A DNA stretch of 27,167 nucleotides from CAZTAR01 sp043813895 (GTDB lineage: Bacteria; Planctomycetota; Phycisphaerae; UBA1845; UTPLA1): contig JBDRKQ010000187.1 of assembly GCA_043813895.1 (NCBI GenBank), positions 1-27,167 on the forward strand, read 5' to 3'. Within the stretch, counting starts at the first letter, position 1. Each line of letters begins with the position of its first letter. Positions 14,756-23,521 of this stretch are shown piece by piece. The notes beneath the pieces were generated by a model. That model did no database searches. It was not told where the DNA came from and saw only the letters and a list, made by a program, of their open reading frames with translations. The position numbers and the translations under genes are program-made.

Positions 14756-16645
14756 CTAATCCGTGGGGTCAACGATCTGTCGATTGTATGCGGCGATGAT
14801 ATCGCCTCTGCTCAGCGTGCCGATGATCTCCCCCGGGCTCTTTGCATCCACGACAACGAGTTCGTGCTCGCCGGTCCTGACCATATTGTTGATCGCGGAG
14901 AGCAGCGAGTCTTCCACCGTGACCGTCGTCGCGGGGTGTCCGATGTCGCGTGCGATGATCAGATCCGCGATGCCTGTTTCGGCAACAACGCGGCGAATGT
15001 CCTGCGCATCAATTACGCCGACCAACGCGTTGTCCTCGTCGACCATCGGAAAGCACGCCTGCGTGGACATCGTGTAGCGCTGCACGAGATCACGGAAGCC
15101 CATGTCCTGAGACACCAACGTTAAATCGTCGCCGAAGCGGCGAACCAGCGCCTGATCGACGGTCAGGCGTCGCAGGATCGCGCCGGCCATGTTGCCAAGC
15201 TTGCTCGGAGCATCGAGCCTCGAAGGCAACTGTTCCTCGTAAAGTGTGAATCTGCGGCAGAGCACATACGACACGATGCAGACCAGCATCGAAGGCACGA
15301 GCAGGTGGTAGTTGCCGGTCATCTCGCTGACCATAATGATCGTCGAGATCGGCGTGTTGGCCGCGCCGGCGAAAAACCCAGCCATGCCGACCAGCGCGAA
15401 CGCGCCAGGCTGAATCGGCCAATCCGGAAAGACCTGCTGACAGATCAGACCGGTCGCGCCACCGAGCGCGCCGCCGATAACGATCGCCGGGCCGAATACG
15501 CCGCCGCTGCCGCCGCTGCCAATCGAAAAGGCCGTCGTGCCCATCTTGGCCAAGGCGATCAGGGCGAGGATGATCGCCGCGACCCATGCGGCACCCAGGC
15601 CGCCGGGAAGCAGGCTTTGTATGATTGACGCGGTGGGAAGCTCCATGATGGCAGGGAGCTTGCCGGCATCCATGTTGAAACAGGCCTGCACTACGCCGTA
15701 TCCGGCCCCGAGGGCTTCGGGGAGGAAGAAACCAACGATGCCGGTCAGCAGGCCGCCGATCGCGGGTTTCAGATGATTGGGGAGGTGCACGCGACCGAAC
15801 ATAAAGTGGCGTACGCCGTAAAACACACGGACGTAGAGCCGAGCCCCCAACGCCACGACGATCGCCAGCATGAGATAGGGCAGCAGCATGACAGGTTGAT
15901 CGAACACGTAGTCGGGCGTCCAGAACAGTGGATGGAAACCGAAGATTGCGCTGAACACGCTGTAGGCGACGATGGATGTGACGAACGCGGGCACGAAAAC
16001 CTCGTGCTCCAAGTCCGGTCCGCGATACAACACCTCTGCCGCGAACAAGGCGCCGGCTAGCGGCGCGTGGAAGATCGCCCCGATGCCGGCCGACATCCCC
16101 GCGGCCATCATAATGCGGCGCTGGTCCGGGCTCACCGAGAACCATCGCCCCAGGATCGAGCCGAATCCCGAGCCGATTTGGGCAATCGGCCCTTCGCGCC
16201 CGCCGGATCCCCCGGTACCGATCGTGATCATCGCGGTCAGCGCTTTAATGAACGGCACGCGCTTCCGAACGATACCACTGCGAAAGTGGTAGACCTGAAT
16301 CGCGGCGTCGGTTCCGTGTCCCTCCGCCTCAGGGGCAAACGTGAAGATCAGCCACCCGCTGAGCAGGCCGCCCACGGCGGGAATGATGAAGAACGCCCAC
16401 CGGAGAATCCCCGTTCCACCGTGAAGCGATCTGATCTCGAAAAGCGGTTCCTCAAGCGTGGGGCCGGTGGCGTGGTAGTTAGCGAGGTACCCCATGAAAA
16501 AGGAGGACCCAGCCTCGAGCATCGTGAAGAACGCCACGGCCCCCAGACCCGCAACAAGCCCGATCAGGATACACAGTCCCAGGAGCCGAACGAGATTGCG
16601 AATCTCCGGCGTATCGCCCATGGAAAGCAGTTTCTGCAACTTCAT
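14756..16645 (-). CDS. ClC-family chloride channel/transporter with C-terminal CBS pair
   Basis: The 629-residue product has a ClC membrane domain (about 18-470) and two CBS domains (about 505-555 and 566-620), which usually sense adenine nucleotides. Signature segments are EGHGTDA (108-114, the GSGIP position), GGREGPIAQIG with gating glutamate E151, GGVFGPA (381-387) and MTGNYHLL with the pore tyrosine near 446. The segment APLAGALFAAEVL aligns with the E. coli APLAGILFIIEEM region. The internal proton glutamate (E203 there) would correspond to V205 here, a change typical of ClC channels rather than proton antiporters. ATG 16645 has GAGAAGG about nine bases upstream. It lies in the inner membrane. 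Neighbours do not point to a specific ion need, although an adjacent osmolyte-type operon could fit osmotic or pH balance. Confidence 0.92.
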   Translation of the reverse strand: MKLQKLLSMGDTPEIRNLVRLLGLCILIGLVAGLGAVAFFTMLEAGSSFFMGYLANYHATGPTLEEPLFEIRSLHGGTGILRWAFFIIPAVGGLLSGWLIFTFAPEAEGHGTDAAIQVYHFRSGIVRKRVPFIKALTAMITIGTGGSGGREGPIAQIGSGFGSILGRWFSVSPDQRRIMMAAGMSAGIGAIFHAPLAGALFAAEVLYRGPDLEHEVFVPAFVTSIVAYSVFSAIFGFHPLFWTPDYVFDQPVMLLPYLMLAIVVALGARLYVRVFYGVRHFMFGRVHLPNHLKPAIGGLLTGIVGFFLPEALGAGYGVVQACFNMDAGKLPAIMELPTASIIQSLLPGGLGAAWVAAIILALIALAKMGTTAFSIGSGGSGGVFGPAIVIGGALGGATGLICQQVFPDWPIQPGAFALVGMAGFFAGAANTPISTIIMVSEMTGNYHLLVPSMLVCIVSYVLCRRFTLYEEQLPSRLDAPSKLGNMAGAILRRLTVDQALVRRFGDDLTLVSQDMGFRDLVQRYTMSTQACFPMVDEDNALVGVIDAQDIRRVVAETGIADLIIARDIGHPATTVTVEDSLLSAINNMVRTGEHELVVVDAKSPGEIIGTLSRGDIIAAYNRQIVDPTD

Positions 16646-16842
16646 TCCGCGCGCCTTCTCCCGGGTTCCGCTTGGACCGGCTGGGAACTACGTGCCCAGC
16701 CCACCGAGCCTACACCGGTCGACGACCTCGGTCTACAGTCAACGAGAACCGGGCCGGGAGCCTGGGGCATGACGCTTTCGGCGGGCAGCGACCGGGCTGC
16801 GAAACCGAATGCAGCGTCGGCCCCCGCGGCCCTCTTGATACG

Positions 16843-16859
16843 ACCGGCGAGACGCCGGT
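16843..16859. repeat. Intergenic palindrome ACCGGCG-AGA-CGCCGGT
   Basis: A perfect 7-bp stem with a 3-nt loop, located between the STAS-like gene and the ClC gene, 34 nt before repeat copy B. It may be part of a dispersed palindromic repeat family. Confidence 0.4.
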
Positions 16860-16892
16860 GCGACCCAGGGCGTCGGCGCCAAGGGATTCTGT

Positions 16893-16927
16893 GCAAGCCG
16901 CAGAGATTCTCGGCGTCAGTGGTACAG
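16893..16927 (+). repeat. Dispersed 35-nt repeat, copy B
   Basis: It matches the reverse complement of 13235-13269 at 30 of 35 positions; the perfect core is 16903-16920. It ends 6 nt before the stop codon of the STAS-like gene at 16933, so it sits in that gene's 3' region. Confidence 0.6.
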
Positions 16928-16932
16928 GCAGC

Positions 16933-17265
16933 TCAGATGTGGCGTCCTCTGTAGAAACAGGCGGCGGAGAGGGGCTGGCCGCGCGCCGAGATGATTCGGC
17001 AGGCGGCGTGGATGCTCCGGGCAAAGTCTTTGATGAGTGCCAGGAGCAGTGTGTACTGGTTGCCGACAATCTTGACCCCGGCAAGATCGAGAAGCATGAC
17101 TTTCGGGAAGGTGGGATCCCCACTCTGCGCCAGCAGCGCGAAGAGGCCGGCAAGCTCTTCCGGACTGAGCGTCGAGCCGATGGGCTGAACCCAAATCGCG
17201 CCCCTGTCTGAAGCCGTGAACCGCCACCGTTTCAAGAGGTAGCGGGTCTCTCCTACGGCCGTCAT
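16933..17265 (-). CDS. Small STAS-like protein (putative anti-sigma antagonist)
   Basis: 110 residues from the ATG at 17265, with GGGA a few bases upstream. The core PKVMLLDLAGVKIVGNQYTLLLALIKDF (54-81) resembles the STAS strand-helix unit, in which a DLSGV strand precedes a conserved DSxGL phosphorylation site. Here that site reads VGNQYT, so the regulatory serine is missing. If it is STAS-like it would not be controlled by the usual kinase/phosphatase switch. An in-frame ATG at 17325 would add 20 residues, but its AGGG directly abuts the codon. An AAAGGAGG sequence lies about 22 nt before the chosen start, too far for normal spacing. No partner anti-sigma kinase is adjacent. Fold assignment is by eye and moderate. 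Confidence 0.5.
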   Translation of the reverse strand: MTAVGETRYLLKRWRFTASDRGAIWVQPIGSTLSPEELAGLFALLAQSGDPTFPKVMLLDLAGVKIVGNQYTLLLALIKDFARSIHAACRIISARGQPLSAACFYRGRHI

Positions 17266-17663
17266 CAGATCCCGGCTTTCGGCGTCGCCTCCTTTACATG
17301 GCACGATGCACCCCCAACGGATCATCCCTGGCGAGGCGGGTCGGCCGGTTGCGGTGCGCGTCAGACGGCATTGATCTGCGGCGAGGCGGGGACCGAGCGG
17401 AGGGGCGGCACGCGATGACGGCCACATAATGACAGCTTCCATCTTCCGTGCCACCGCGCGGCCCGGCCGTGCTCGTCGTTGAGGCCTCCGCGCCATAACT
17501 GCCTGCGGCATTGCCTGATAGGGGATTCCTTCACCCTTCGGGATTTGGCAGCGGAACGATGTGGAGCGGCGAAGGTCGGGCAATAACACCCGATCAGGGG
17601 TGGGTGCGCCGCGGGGATTATTGTCGTCTGCAACAGCAGGTAAGCGGCGAGTGGCGCCGGGCA

Positions 17664-17689
17664 CCAACGGGCGAGCCGCCAGCGGCGCC
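17664..17689. repeat. Degenerate copy of the 26-nt palindromic unit
   Basis: It matches the unit at 9836-9861 at 20 of 26 positions, with an intact GAGCCGCCAG core. It lies in a GC-rich stretch just upstream of the permease promoter. Confidence 0.4.
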
Positions 17690-17712
17690 GGGCGTGCCCG
17701 GCGCGGGCGGTA

Positions 17713-17718
17713 TATACT
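17713..17718 (+). promoter_or_regulatory. -10-like TATACT before the DMT permease
   Basis: TATACT ends 7 nt before the A of the ATG at 17726, so a transcript from it would start at or next to the start codon (leaderless). No good -35 match is present at 17-bp spacing (GGGCGT). Confidence 0.35.
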
Positions 17719-17725
17719 CGCGGGG

Positions 17726-18613
17726 ATGGGATCGCGACGACTGCTTGCTCCAGTGCTCGTGATCAGTATCGTGTCGATTTCGACGGCGGCGCCGCTGATC
17801 AAGCTCTGTGATGATGCGGCGCCGGCGGTGATCGCCGCGGCTCGAATGGGCCTCGCGACCGTGCTGCTGGTGCCGATCGCCGGTGTGATGCGCGGGAGGC
17901 GGCTCATCGCCATTCCCCGGCGATCCGTTTGGCCAATCGTGTTGGGCGGGCTGTTTCTCGGGGCGCACTTCTACTTCTGGATCTCGTCGCTCAAGTACAC
18001 GAGCGTCTTGAGTTCCGTGGTGATCGTGACGACGAACCCCATCTTCGTGGCGTTGGCCTCACGTGTCCTGTTCAAGGAGCGCGTCGGTCTCGGGCTGGTA
18101 TACGGCATCGCGTTTGCGATCGTCGGCGGCGCGCTGATCGCATTCTCTGATGCAGGTGGAGAGAGCGGCACGCTGCACGGAGACCTGTTGGCGTTGTGCG
18201 GGGCGGTGATGGCTTCCTGCTACCTGCTGACGGGCCGGCGCGTGCGCCGCGACGTCGACACGTTTTCGTACATCCTGCCGGTATACATGATCGCGGCCCT
18301 GCTGTTGTGTGCGATCGTCTTGGTTTGCGGTGAGACCGTGCTCGGGCTACACCGCAGCACGTACGTCTATCTCGCCCTGCTCGCGATCGTCCCTCAGTTG
18401 GTGGGGCACAGCGCGTTCAACTGGGCGCTGCGACACCTCAGCGCCACGTTCATCGCGATGTGCATCCTGGGCGAGCCGATCGGGGCGTGCATCTTCGCGC
18501 ACTTCATCGTGGATGAGGCGATCACGGCAATGCAGGTCGTCGGGGGCTCGCTGATACTCGCGGGCATCTTCCTCGCCGCCAGGGCGCAAACGGGGCGCTC
18601 GGCCCATGCCTAG
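17726..18613 (+). CDS. EamA/DMT-family permease
   Basis: 295 residues with about ten transmembrane helices in two similar halves, the layout of EamA (drug/metabolite transporter, 10-TMS) carriers. Visible features are an N-terminal helix (LLAPVLVISIVSISTAAPLI), GGLFLGAHFYFWISSLKYTS followed by VVIVTTNPIFVALASRVLFKE at the end of the first half, and the equivalent QLVGHSAFNWALRHLSATF followed by CILGEPIGACIFAHFIVDE in the second. GGSLILAGIFLAAR closes the fold. The substrate cannot be read from the sequence. The start is ATG 17726: the frame is open further upstream to 17561, but that part is Arg/Gly-rich and not membrane-like. There is no ribosome site at normal spacing, which fits the leaderless promoter layout. 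It is in the inner membrane and probably monocistronic. Confidence 0.85.
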   Translation: MGSRRLLAPVLVISIVSISTAAPLIKLCDDAAPAVIAAARMGLATVLLVPIAGVMRGRRLIAIPRRSVWPIVLGGLFLGAHFYFWISSLKYTSVLSSVVIVTTNPIFVALASRVLFKERVGLGLVYGIAFAIVGGALIAFSDAGGESGTLHGDLLALCGAVMASCYLLTGRRVRRDVDTFSYILPVYMIAALLLCAIVLVCGETVLGLHRSTYVYLALLAIVPQLVGHSAFNWALRHLSATFIAMCILGEPIGACIFAHFIVDEAITAMQVVGGSLILAGIFLAARAQTGRSAHA

Positions 18614-18700
18614 TTCTGTGAAACGCATGGCGTGCGGCTTTCTTTCGCGTGTTGCTGACTTTTTCACCCCGCCGGCCTGCCGGACGGCCTGAGAAACTGA

Positions 18701-18706
18701 TATAAC
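18701..18706 (+). promoter_or_regulatory. -10-like TATAAC upstream of the M16 peptidase
   Basis: TATAAC at 18701-18706 lies 74 nt before the ATG at 18781. No clear -35 element is seen at 17 bp, so the call is weak. Confidence 0.3.
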
Positions 18707-18780
18707 AGGGGGCTGTTTGTGTGATACGAGTCAAAAGCGATCGGCGTCTGTGCCGCGCCGAATACGGAAAGGAAACAGTG

Positions 18781-21666
18781 ATGATGAAGCACGCGAGCTA
18801 TCTGTCGATCATAATCTGCCTTGCCCTGTTGACGCCTGTCTGGGGTGACGCGCCCTTACCACGCGATCCGAACAATGTTTACGGCCAGTTCGAGAACGGG
18901 TTCTCCTACATCATCCGCGTTCACGACAATCCGCCGGGGCGCGTCGGTGTGTACTTACACCTCGACTCCGGAGCATTGAACGAGACGGAGGAGCAGAACG
19001 GCATCGCGCATTTCATGGAGCACCTTGCTTTCAACGGGTCCAAGCACTTCGCGCCCGGCGAGTTGATCCCGTATTTGAACAAGCTGGGCATGGCATTCGG
19101 CCAACACACCAACGCCCACACGAACCGCGAAGAGACCGTCTTCAAGCTCATCATGCCGGACGTCGAAGAGGCAACGATTGAGAAGGCGATGACGATCATG
19201 AGCGACTACGCGTACGGGCTCTTGCTGTCTCAGGAGGAGATCGACAAGGAGCGCGGCGTCATTCTGGAGGAGGCCCGCGCGTCAAAGGGGGCGCGTGAGC
19301 GGATCCAGAAGGAGATGATGCGGCTGGTCTTCGAGGGCACGCGATTCGGAAAGCACGACGTCATCGGCGATGAGGAACAGATCGCCGGTTGGAACAGGGA
19401 CGCCTTCTTGGACTACTACAACACGTGGTACCGTCCGGAGAACATGACGCTGATCGTGGTCGGCGAGATTGATCCGAAGCGGATCGTCGAGATGGCGAAG
19501 GCGACTTTCGGCTCGTTCAAATCACGAGCGCCCGAGCGAAAGCCGTTGGGTAGCGGCGTGGAGCCCGTGAACAAGGCCCGGGCATTCGTGCTCACGGACC
19601 CCGAGCAGGTCATGGGCCAGGTCCAGTTGTTGGCGATTAAGGAAGGCCGGCCGCCGATGCAGACCTATGACGACTATCGCTTCAATGAGACGGAGAACCT
19701 GGGGACGTGGATCGTCAGCAGGAGGCTGGAAGAAATGGTGAACAAGGGAACTGCCGCCTTTATGGGCGGCGGCGTTTCGGTCAGTTCCATCCAGCACGAC
19801 GCGATCCTGCCGATCGGTTCGGCGGTGGGGCAGCCGGAGGACTGGAACAAGATGCTCGACCAGGTGGTCGTCGAGACGGCCCGGGCGATCGAGCACGGAT
19901 TCACACAGCGGGAATTCAAGCTCGCCAAGGAGGCCCTGCTGTCCAACGCGGAGCGCGCCGTCGAGCAAGAACCGACGATGGACGCGCGGGCCTTCCTGTC
20001 CAGGTTCAGTTCGTCGGTAGGCTCCCAGGAACGAATCCTCTCGGCAACGCAACGGCTCGAACTCATCAAGAAGATCATCGATGACGTCAAGCTGGATGAG
20101 GTCCACCGGGTATTCGTGGACAACTTCAAGACGAGGAACTACAGCTACGTCATGGTGATGCCTGAGAAGAAAGAGGGCCTGACGCTGCCGACATCGGAGG
20201 ACGTGCTGGCGGCGGCCGCCGCTGCCTGGGCGAGGAAGACCGAACCGATCGAGGAAGAGAAAGCCGTGGACGGGATCCTGGAGAAGCTGCCGGAGCCTGG
20301 GAAGGTGGCCGAACAATCGACCGACGCCGACCTGAAGATCACGACGGCGACGCTGAGCAACGGCGCGATCGTCCACCATCGCTTCATGGATTACAAGAAG
20401 GATCAGGTGATGGTGCGGATCACGTTCTGGGGCGGCGAGCTCCTCGAGACGGCCGAGAACCGTGGCGTGAGCGAGGTGGCCGGGCTGGCATTTGATCAGC
20501 CGGCGACGTCGCGGTTGAGTTCCACGCAGACTCGGGACCTCATGACCGGCAAGAAGGTCGGCGTCCGTGGATCGATCGGGCAGGACGCCGTGGTGGTGAT
20601 GGTCGACGGTTCGCCCAAAGACCTGGAGGTCGGGATGCAATTGGCCTATGCCTTGTTGGCGGACGGTGTGGTGGAGGAGTCCGCCTTCGACACCTGGAAG
20701 AAGGCGACGCTCCAGGACATCGAAGAAAGCGAGAAGACGACGCGCGGACAACTGCACAAGGCCCTGCAATCGGCCGTCTGGGGAGGCGATGTCCGCCTGT
20801 CCGACCTGACGGCGGCACAGGTGGAGCGCCTCAGCGCCAAAGCAGGCCAGGCCTGGTTCAAGACTTTGACCGCGACTGCGCCGGTCGAGGTGGCAATCGT
20901 GGGCGACATCTCGTTGGAAGACGGGATGAAGCTCGTCACGCGCTACGTTGGCGGCCTGCCGCAGCGAAAGTCGAACGCCGCCGCGCTCGATGCCGTGCGA
21001 AAGGTAGATCGTGGTGATGGGCCCTATACGAAGAAGACGCTGTTCGAGAGCATCACGCCGCAGGCGATGGTGCTCGCGGGTTTTGTGAGTTGCGACGACC
21101 GCGACACGCTGGACCGGCGGCTTCTGGTCATGGCTGCCCGCATCCTGAGCGATCGAATGATTGAGGTCATCCGCGAGAAGGAGCGGCTGGTCTACGGCAT
21201 CGGCTGCCAGAACATTCCCGGCGAGGCGATTCCGGGCTTGGGCATGATGTTCGGCGCGGCCCCGACGGATCCGGAGAAGGCGGACATGTTGGCGGATCGC
21301 GTGTTGGAGATGCTGCGCGAGTTTGCGGAGAAGGGGCCGACGGACGAAGAGGTCGCCACGGCAAAGAAGCAAATCGCCAACATGCTGGACACTAGCCTCA
21401 AGGAGCCCGGCTTCTGGACGAGCGCTCTTCAGGAGTTCAACTACCGCGGCAAGACGCTGGACGAGCTGAAGGAGTTGCCGGACGTGTACCAGACCTTCAC
21501 CGCCAAGCAGCTTCAAGATGTCGTGAAGAAGTACATGAAGGACGACAAGATCATCCGGCTGGTGATCATCCCGGAGGAGAAGGAGAAGGCGGCAGAAGAA
21601 GCCCCTGCGAAGCCGGAAGGGAAAGCACCTGCCGAAGAGAAGGAGGCCGCGCCCGTGGGCCGGTAG
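18781..21666 (+). CDS. Secreted M16 family zinc metallopeptidase (pitrilysin/insulinase type)
   Basis: 961 residues starting at tandem ATGs (18781, 18784) behind GGAAAGGAA; an upstream frame to 18721 adds only Arg-rich sequence. A signal peptide (YLSIIICLALLTPVWG) predicts export, probably to the periplasm. The inverted zinc motif HFMEH gives H77, E80 and H81. The third ligand is probably E157 in DKERGVILEE, 76 residues later as usual for HxxEH enzymes. The N-terminal M16 half is followed by M16_C-type domains, then a second, catalytically silent half (ATLSNGAIVHHRF onward) with RLVYGIGCQNIPGE, typical of two-repeat M16 proteins. The last 25 or so residues are Glu/Ala/Lys-rich and probably disordered. 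The enzyme should cleave peptides or small unfolded proteins in its chamber. It is transcribed alone; a hairpin follows the stop. Confidence 0.92.
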   Translation: MMKHASYLSIIICLALLTPVWGDAPLPRDPNNVYGQFENGFSYIIRVHDNPPGRVGVYLHLDSGALNETEEQNGIAHFMEHLAFNGSKHFAPGELIPYLNKLGMAFGQHTNAHTNREETVFKLIMPDVEEATIEKAMTIMSDYAYGLLLSQEEIDKERGVILEEARASKGARERIQKEMMRLVFEGTRFGKHDVIGDEEQIAGWNRDAFLDYYNTWYRPENMTLIVVGEIDPKRIVEMAKATFGSFKSRAPERKPLGSGVEPVNKARAFVLTDPEQVMGQVQLLAIKEGRPPMQTYDDYRFNETENLGTWIVSRRLEEMVNKGTAAFMGGGVSVSSIQHDAILPIGSAVGQPEDWNKMLDQVVVETARAIEHGFTQREFKLAKEALLSNAERAVEQEPTMDARAFLSRFSSSVGSQERILSATQRLELIKKIIDDVKLDEVHRVFVDNFKTRNYSYVMVMPEKKEGLTLPTSEDVLAAAAAAWARKTEPIEEEKAVDGILEKLPEPGKVAEQSTDADLKITTATLSNGAIVHHRFMDYKKDQVMVRITFWGGELLETAENRGVSEVAGLAFDQPATSRLSSTQTRDLMTGKKVGVRGSIGQDAVVVMVDGSPKDLEVGMQLAYALLADGVVEESAFDTWKKATLQDIEESEKTTRGQLHKALQSAVWGGDVRLSDLTAAQVERLSAKAGQAWFKTLTATAPVEVAIVGDISLEDGMKLVTRYVGGLPQRKSNAAALDAVRKVDRGDGPYTKKTLFESITPQAMVLAGFVSCDDRDTLDRRLLVMAARILSDRMIEVIREKERLVYGIGCQNIPGEAIPGLGMMFGAAPTDPEKADMLADRVLEMLREFAEKGPTDEEVATAKKQIANMLDTSLKEPGFWTSALQEFNYRGKTLDELKELPDVYQTFTAKQLQDVVKKYMKDDKIIRLVIIPEEKEKAAEEAPAKPEGKAPAEEKEAAPVGR

Positions 21667-21672
21667 TCAATT

Positions 21673-21690
21673 CCGCCCCGAATGGGGCGG
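21673..21690 (+). terminator. Hairpin after the M16 gene
   Basis: CCGCCCC, loop GAAT, GGGGCGG forms a 7-bp stem starting 7 nt after the stop. There is no T-tract. As the HNH gene converges from the other side (stop at 21723), it may act for both strands. Confidence 0.5.
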
Positions 21691-21722
21691 GGAATCGCTA
21701 AGCCTGATGTTCTGACTAAGCC

Positions 21723-22209
21723 TCACACGATGATCGGCATCTCGTGCACATCACCGGCGTAACCCGTCTGTGGCTGCGGGTGATCATAGGTATAGACGTG
21801 GGCGAGGGTGAAAGCGGGAACGTGAATGCTCGCATCAGAACGACCCAGGGTGATCTTATAGCCCGGAGCGTCATAACGGCCCGTGCGGCAGAGGTGTACA
21901 TACGCTCGCAGCGTGCCGCCGCGTTCATCCAGCGTGAGAACATGACAGAACCAACCGGGAGAGACGAGGTCTCTCAACCAGTTGTCCGCTGCCGGAGGGG
22001 CGAGCTGGTTTAACGTACTGTCGGAACACGGCCTCGAAACCACATTGAGCGAGTTGCTGCTCCGAGAGCCCGAGCTGATTGTTGCAGCGAGGGCAAACGC
22101 CCCGGAATCGAACATCACCTCGGAACTCACCAAACCACCGCGGGATGATGTGATCCCCAGAACCTCGTTGGCTTTCAAAAGCACTATCGCAGTAGATGCA
22201 GTTGTCCAT
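21723..22209 (-). pseudogene. HNH endonuclease-like gene with a +1 frameshift
   Basis: The first frame starts at ATG 22209 and carries a compact HNH module. It has C-x2-C in MDNCIYCDSAF, SGDHIIPRWFGEF with the DH catalytic pair, and CPRCNNQLG with the second C-x2-C. It then runs through FEAVFRQYVKPARP. At a C-run (GGGG on the plus strand, 21997-22000) the frame must shift. Dropping one C joins it to PPAADNWLRDLVSPGWFCHV and onward to GDVHEMPIIV and the stop at 21723, giving about 161 residues. Unshifted, the first frame reads on to a stop at 21925. The downstream frame looks protein-like and unlike a random shadow. The cause may be a true inactivating indel, a base-call error in the homopolymer, or programmed shifting. 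The intact protein would be a nicking or cutting HNH enzyme of unknown role. It lies 82 nt downstream of pepT. Confidence 0.65.
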
Positions 22210-22291
22210 CCCCGTTACCGTTTGACGGGATCGACGGCTCGTCAGGCACGACCAGCCCGCTGGCCGCGAGAAAACCTGTCCTGGCACCGCC

Positions 22292-23521
22292 CTACCGCTT
22301 CTGCTTTCCCCAGAGCTTCGCCAGTTCGACGAGGACCTTCACAGCCGATTCCATCTGCTCCAGGCAGGCGAACTCCAGGGGTGAGTGGAAGTTGTGCATG
22401 CCGACGGAGAGGTTCGGCGTGGGGAGGCCCATTTCACTGAGGCGGGAACCGTCGGTGCCGCCGCGGATGGATTGGAACTTCGGCGTGAGGCCGGCGTTCC
22501 GGATCGCCTGCTCGGCGAGCTTAGTCGCGCGGGGTTCCTTCTTCAGGTGTTCGAGCATGTTGCGATACTGCTTGGTTACCTCGATGTCGATCTTCGCCTC
22601 GGGGTGCTCGGCCATGATCGTCGCCGCGACGTTGCGCAAGGTCTTCGCATGGTCTTTCAACTCGGCAGTCACGAAGCTACGAAGGAGGATCTTGATCGTC
22701 ACCTGCGGCACGCCGCCCTCGATGACGTAGGGATGCAGAAAGCCCTCCTTGCCCTCGGTGGTCTCGGGCGCCAGGCGTTGCCGGGGCAACCGCGCAATGA
22801 ACTCGCTCGCGACGCGGATCGCGTTGGTCATCCGGCCCTTGGCAAAGCCCGGGTGGATGTTGACGCCAGTGATCTTCACGGTGGCCAGGTCCGCCGAGAA
22901 GGTCTCGTTCTCGAGGCCGGCTTCCCCCTCGCCGTCCAGCGTGTATGCGCATTTCGCGTTGATCTTCTTGATGTCCACCTTGTCGCAGCCGCGGCCGACT
23001 TCCTCGTCGCACGTGAAGACGACGCGTACGGGTCCGTGCTTGATATTCTTGTTCTCCATCAGGTGTGCGGCGGCCGTCATGATGCAGGCGACGCCGGCCT
23101 TGTCGTCGGCGCCAAGCAGGGTCGTCCCGTCCGTCGTAATCAGCGTCTTACCCTTGAGTTCGGCCATGCCTTCGGTCCGGTCGGTGCGGATAACCTTGGA
23201 CTTGTCCTTGGACAGCGTGATGTCTTTGCCGTTGTAGTTCTTGTGCAGCGTGGGCTTGACGTTTTTGCCGCTCGCCTCCGGCGACGTGTCCATGTGCGAC
23301 AACCATGCGATCGTCGGGGCCTTGACGTTGCCCGGTACAGTACCCATGACGATGCCGTATTCGTCGACGCCGACATTCTCGATCCCGAGCGCCCGCATCT
23401 CTTCGGCAAGCATCCGGCCGAGCTCGAGTTGGCCTTTTGAGCTTGGATAGTCCTTCGTGTCTTCAACCGCCGTGGTTTCGACTTTCACGTAACGACAGAA
23501 GCGATCGAGCAGCTTGTTCAC
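22292..23521 (-). CDS. pepT: Peptidase T (tripeptide aminopeptidase)
   Basis: 409 residues from GTG 23521 (GGAG seven bases upstream), the family's usual length; the frame stays open to 23686 but that extension is basic and not conserved-looking. It removes the N-terminal residue from tripeptides in the cytoplasm. All di-zinc ligands of the M20B family are present: H76 (SHMDTSPE, with D78), D139 (LLGADDKAG), the E173/E174 pair (CDEEVGRG), D196 (TLDGEGEAGLENE) and H379 (MHNFHSPLE). IRGGTDGSRLSEMGLPTPNL provides the substrate-binding loop. The numbering is nearly that of the Salmonella enzyme. The frameshifted HNH gene lies downstream on the same strand. With the M16 and C1 peptidases nearby, the window carries three proteolysis genes, but they are on different transcripts. 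Confidence 0.95.
   Translation of the reverse strand: MNKLLDRFCRYVKVETTAVEDTKDYPSSKGQLELGRMLAEEMRALGIENVGVDEYGIVMGTVPGNVKAPTIAWLSHMDTSPEASGKNVKPTLHKNYNGKDITLSKDKSKVIRTDRTEGMAELKGKTLITTDGTTLLGADDKAGVACIMTAAAHLMENKNIKHGPVRVVFTCDEEVGRGCDKVDIKKINAKCAYTLDGEGEAGLENETFSADLATVKITGVNIHPGFAKGRMTNAIRVASEFIARLPRQRLAPETTEGKEGFLHPYVIEGGVPQVTIKILLRSFVTAELKDHAKTLRNVAATIMAEHPEAKIDIEVTKQYRNMLEHLKKEPRATKLAEQAIRNAGLTPKFQSIRGGTDGSRLSEMGLPTPNLSVGMHNFHSPLEFACLEQMESAVKVLVELAKLWGKQKR

Larger units (their letters stand above)
17266..17725. other. Divergent intergenic region STAS-like gene / DMT permease
   Basis: About 460 nt without a supported gene. It contains a degenerate REPIN-type unit (17664-17689) and a -10-like TATACT directly before the permease start. 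Several GC-rich frames cross it but none resembles a protein family. Confidence 0.45.

Noticed and set aside
15090..16145. 351-residue open frame in another frame of the ClC gene
   Set aside because: Arg-rich shadow; the ClC and CBS motifs are all in the other frame.
19522..21516. 664-residue open frame antisense to the M16 peptidase gene
   Set aside because: Long only because of codon bias on the sense strand. The product is Arg/His/Leu-rich and low in recognisable motifs.
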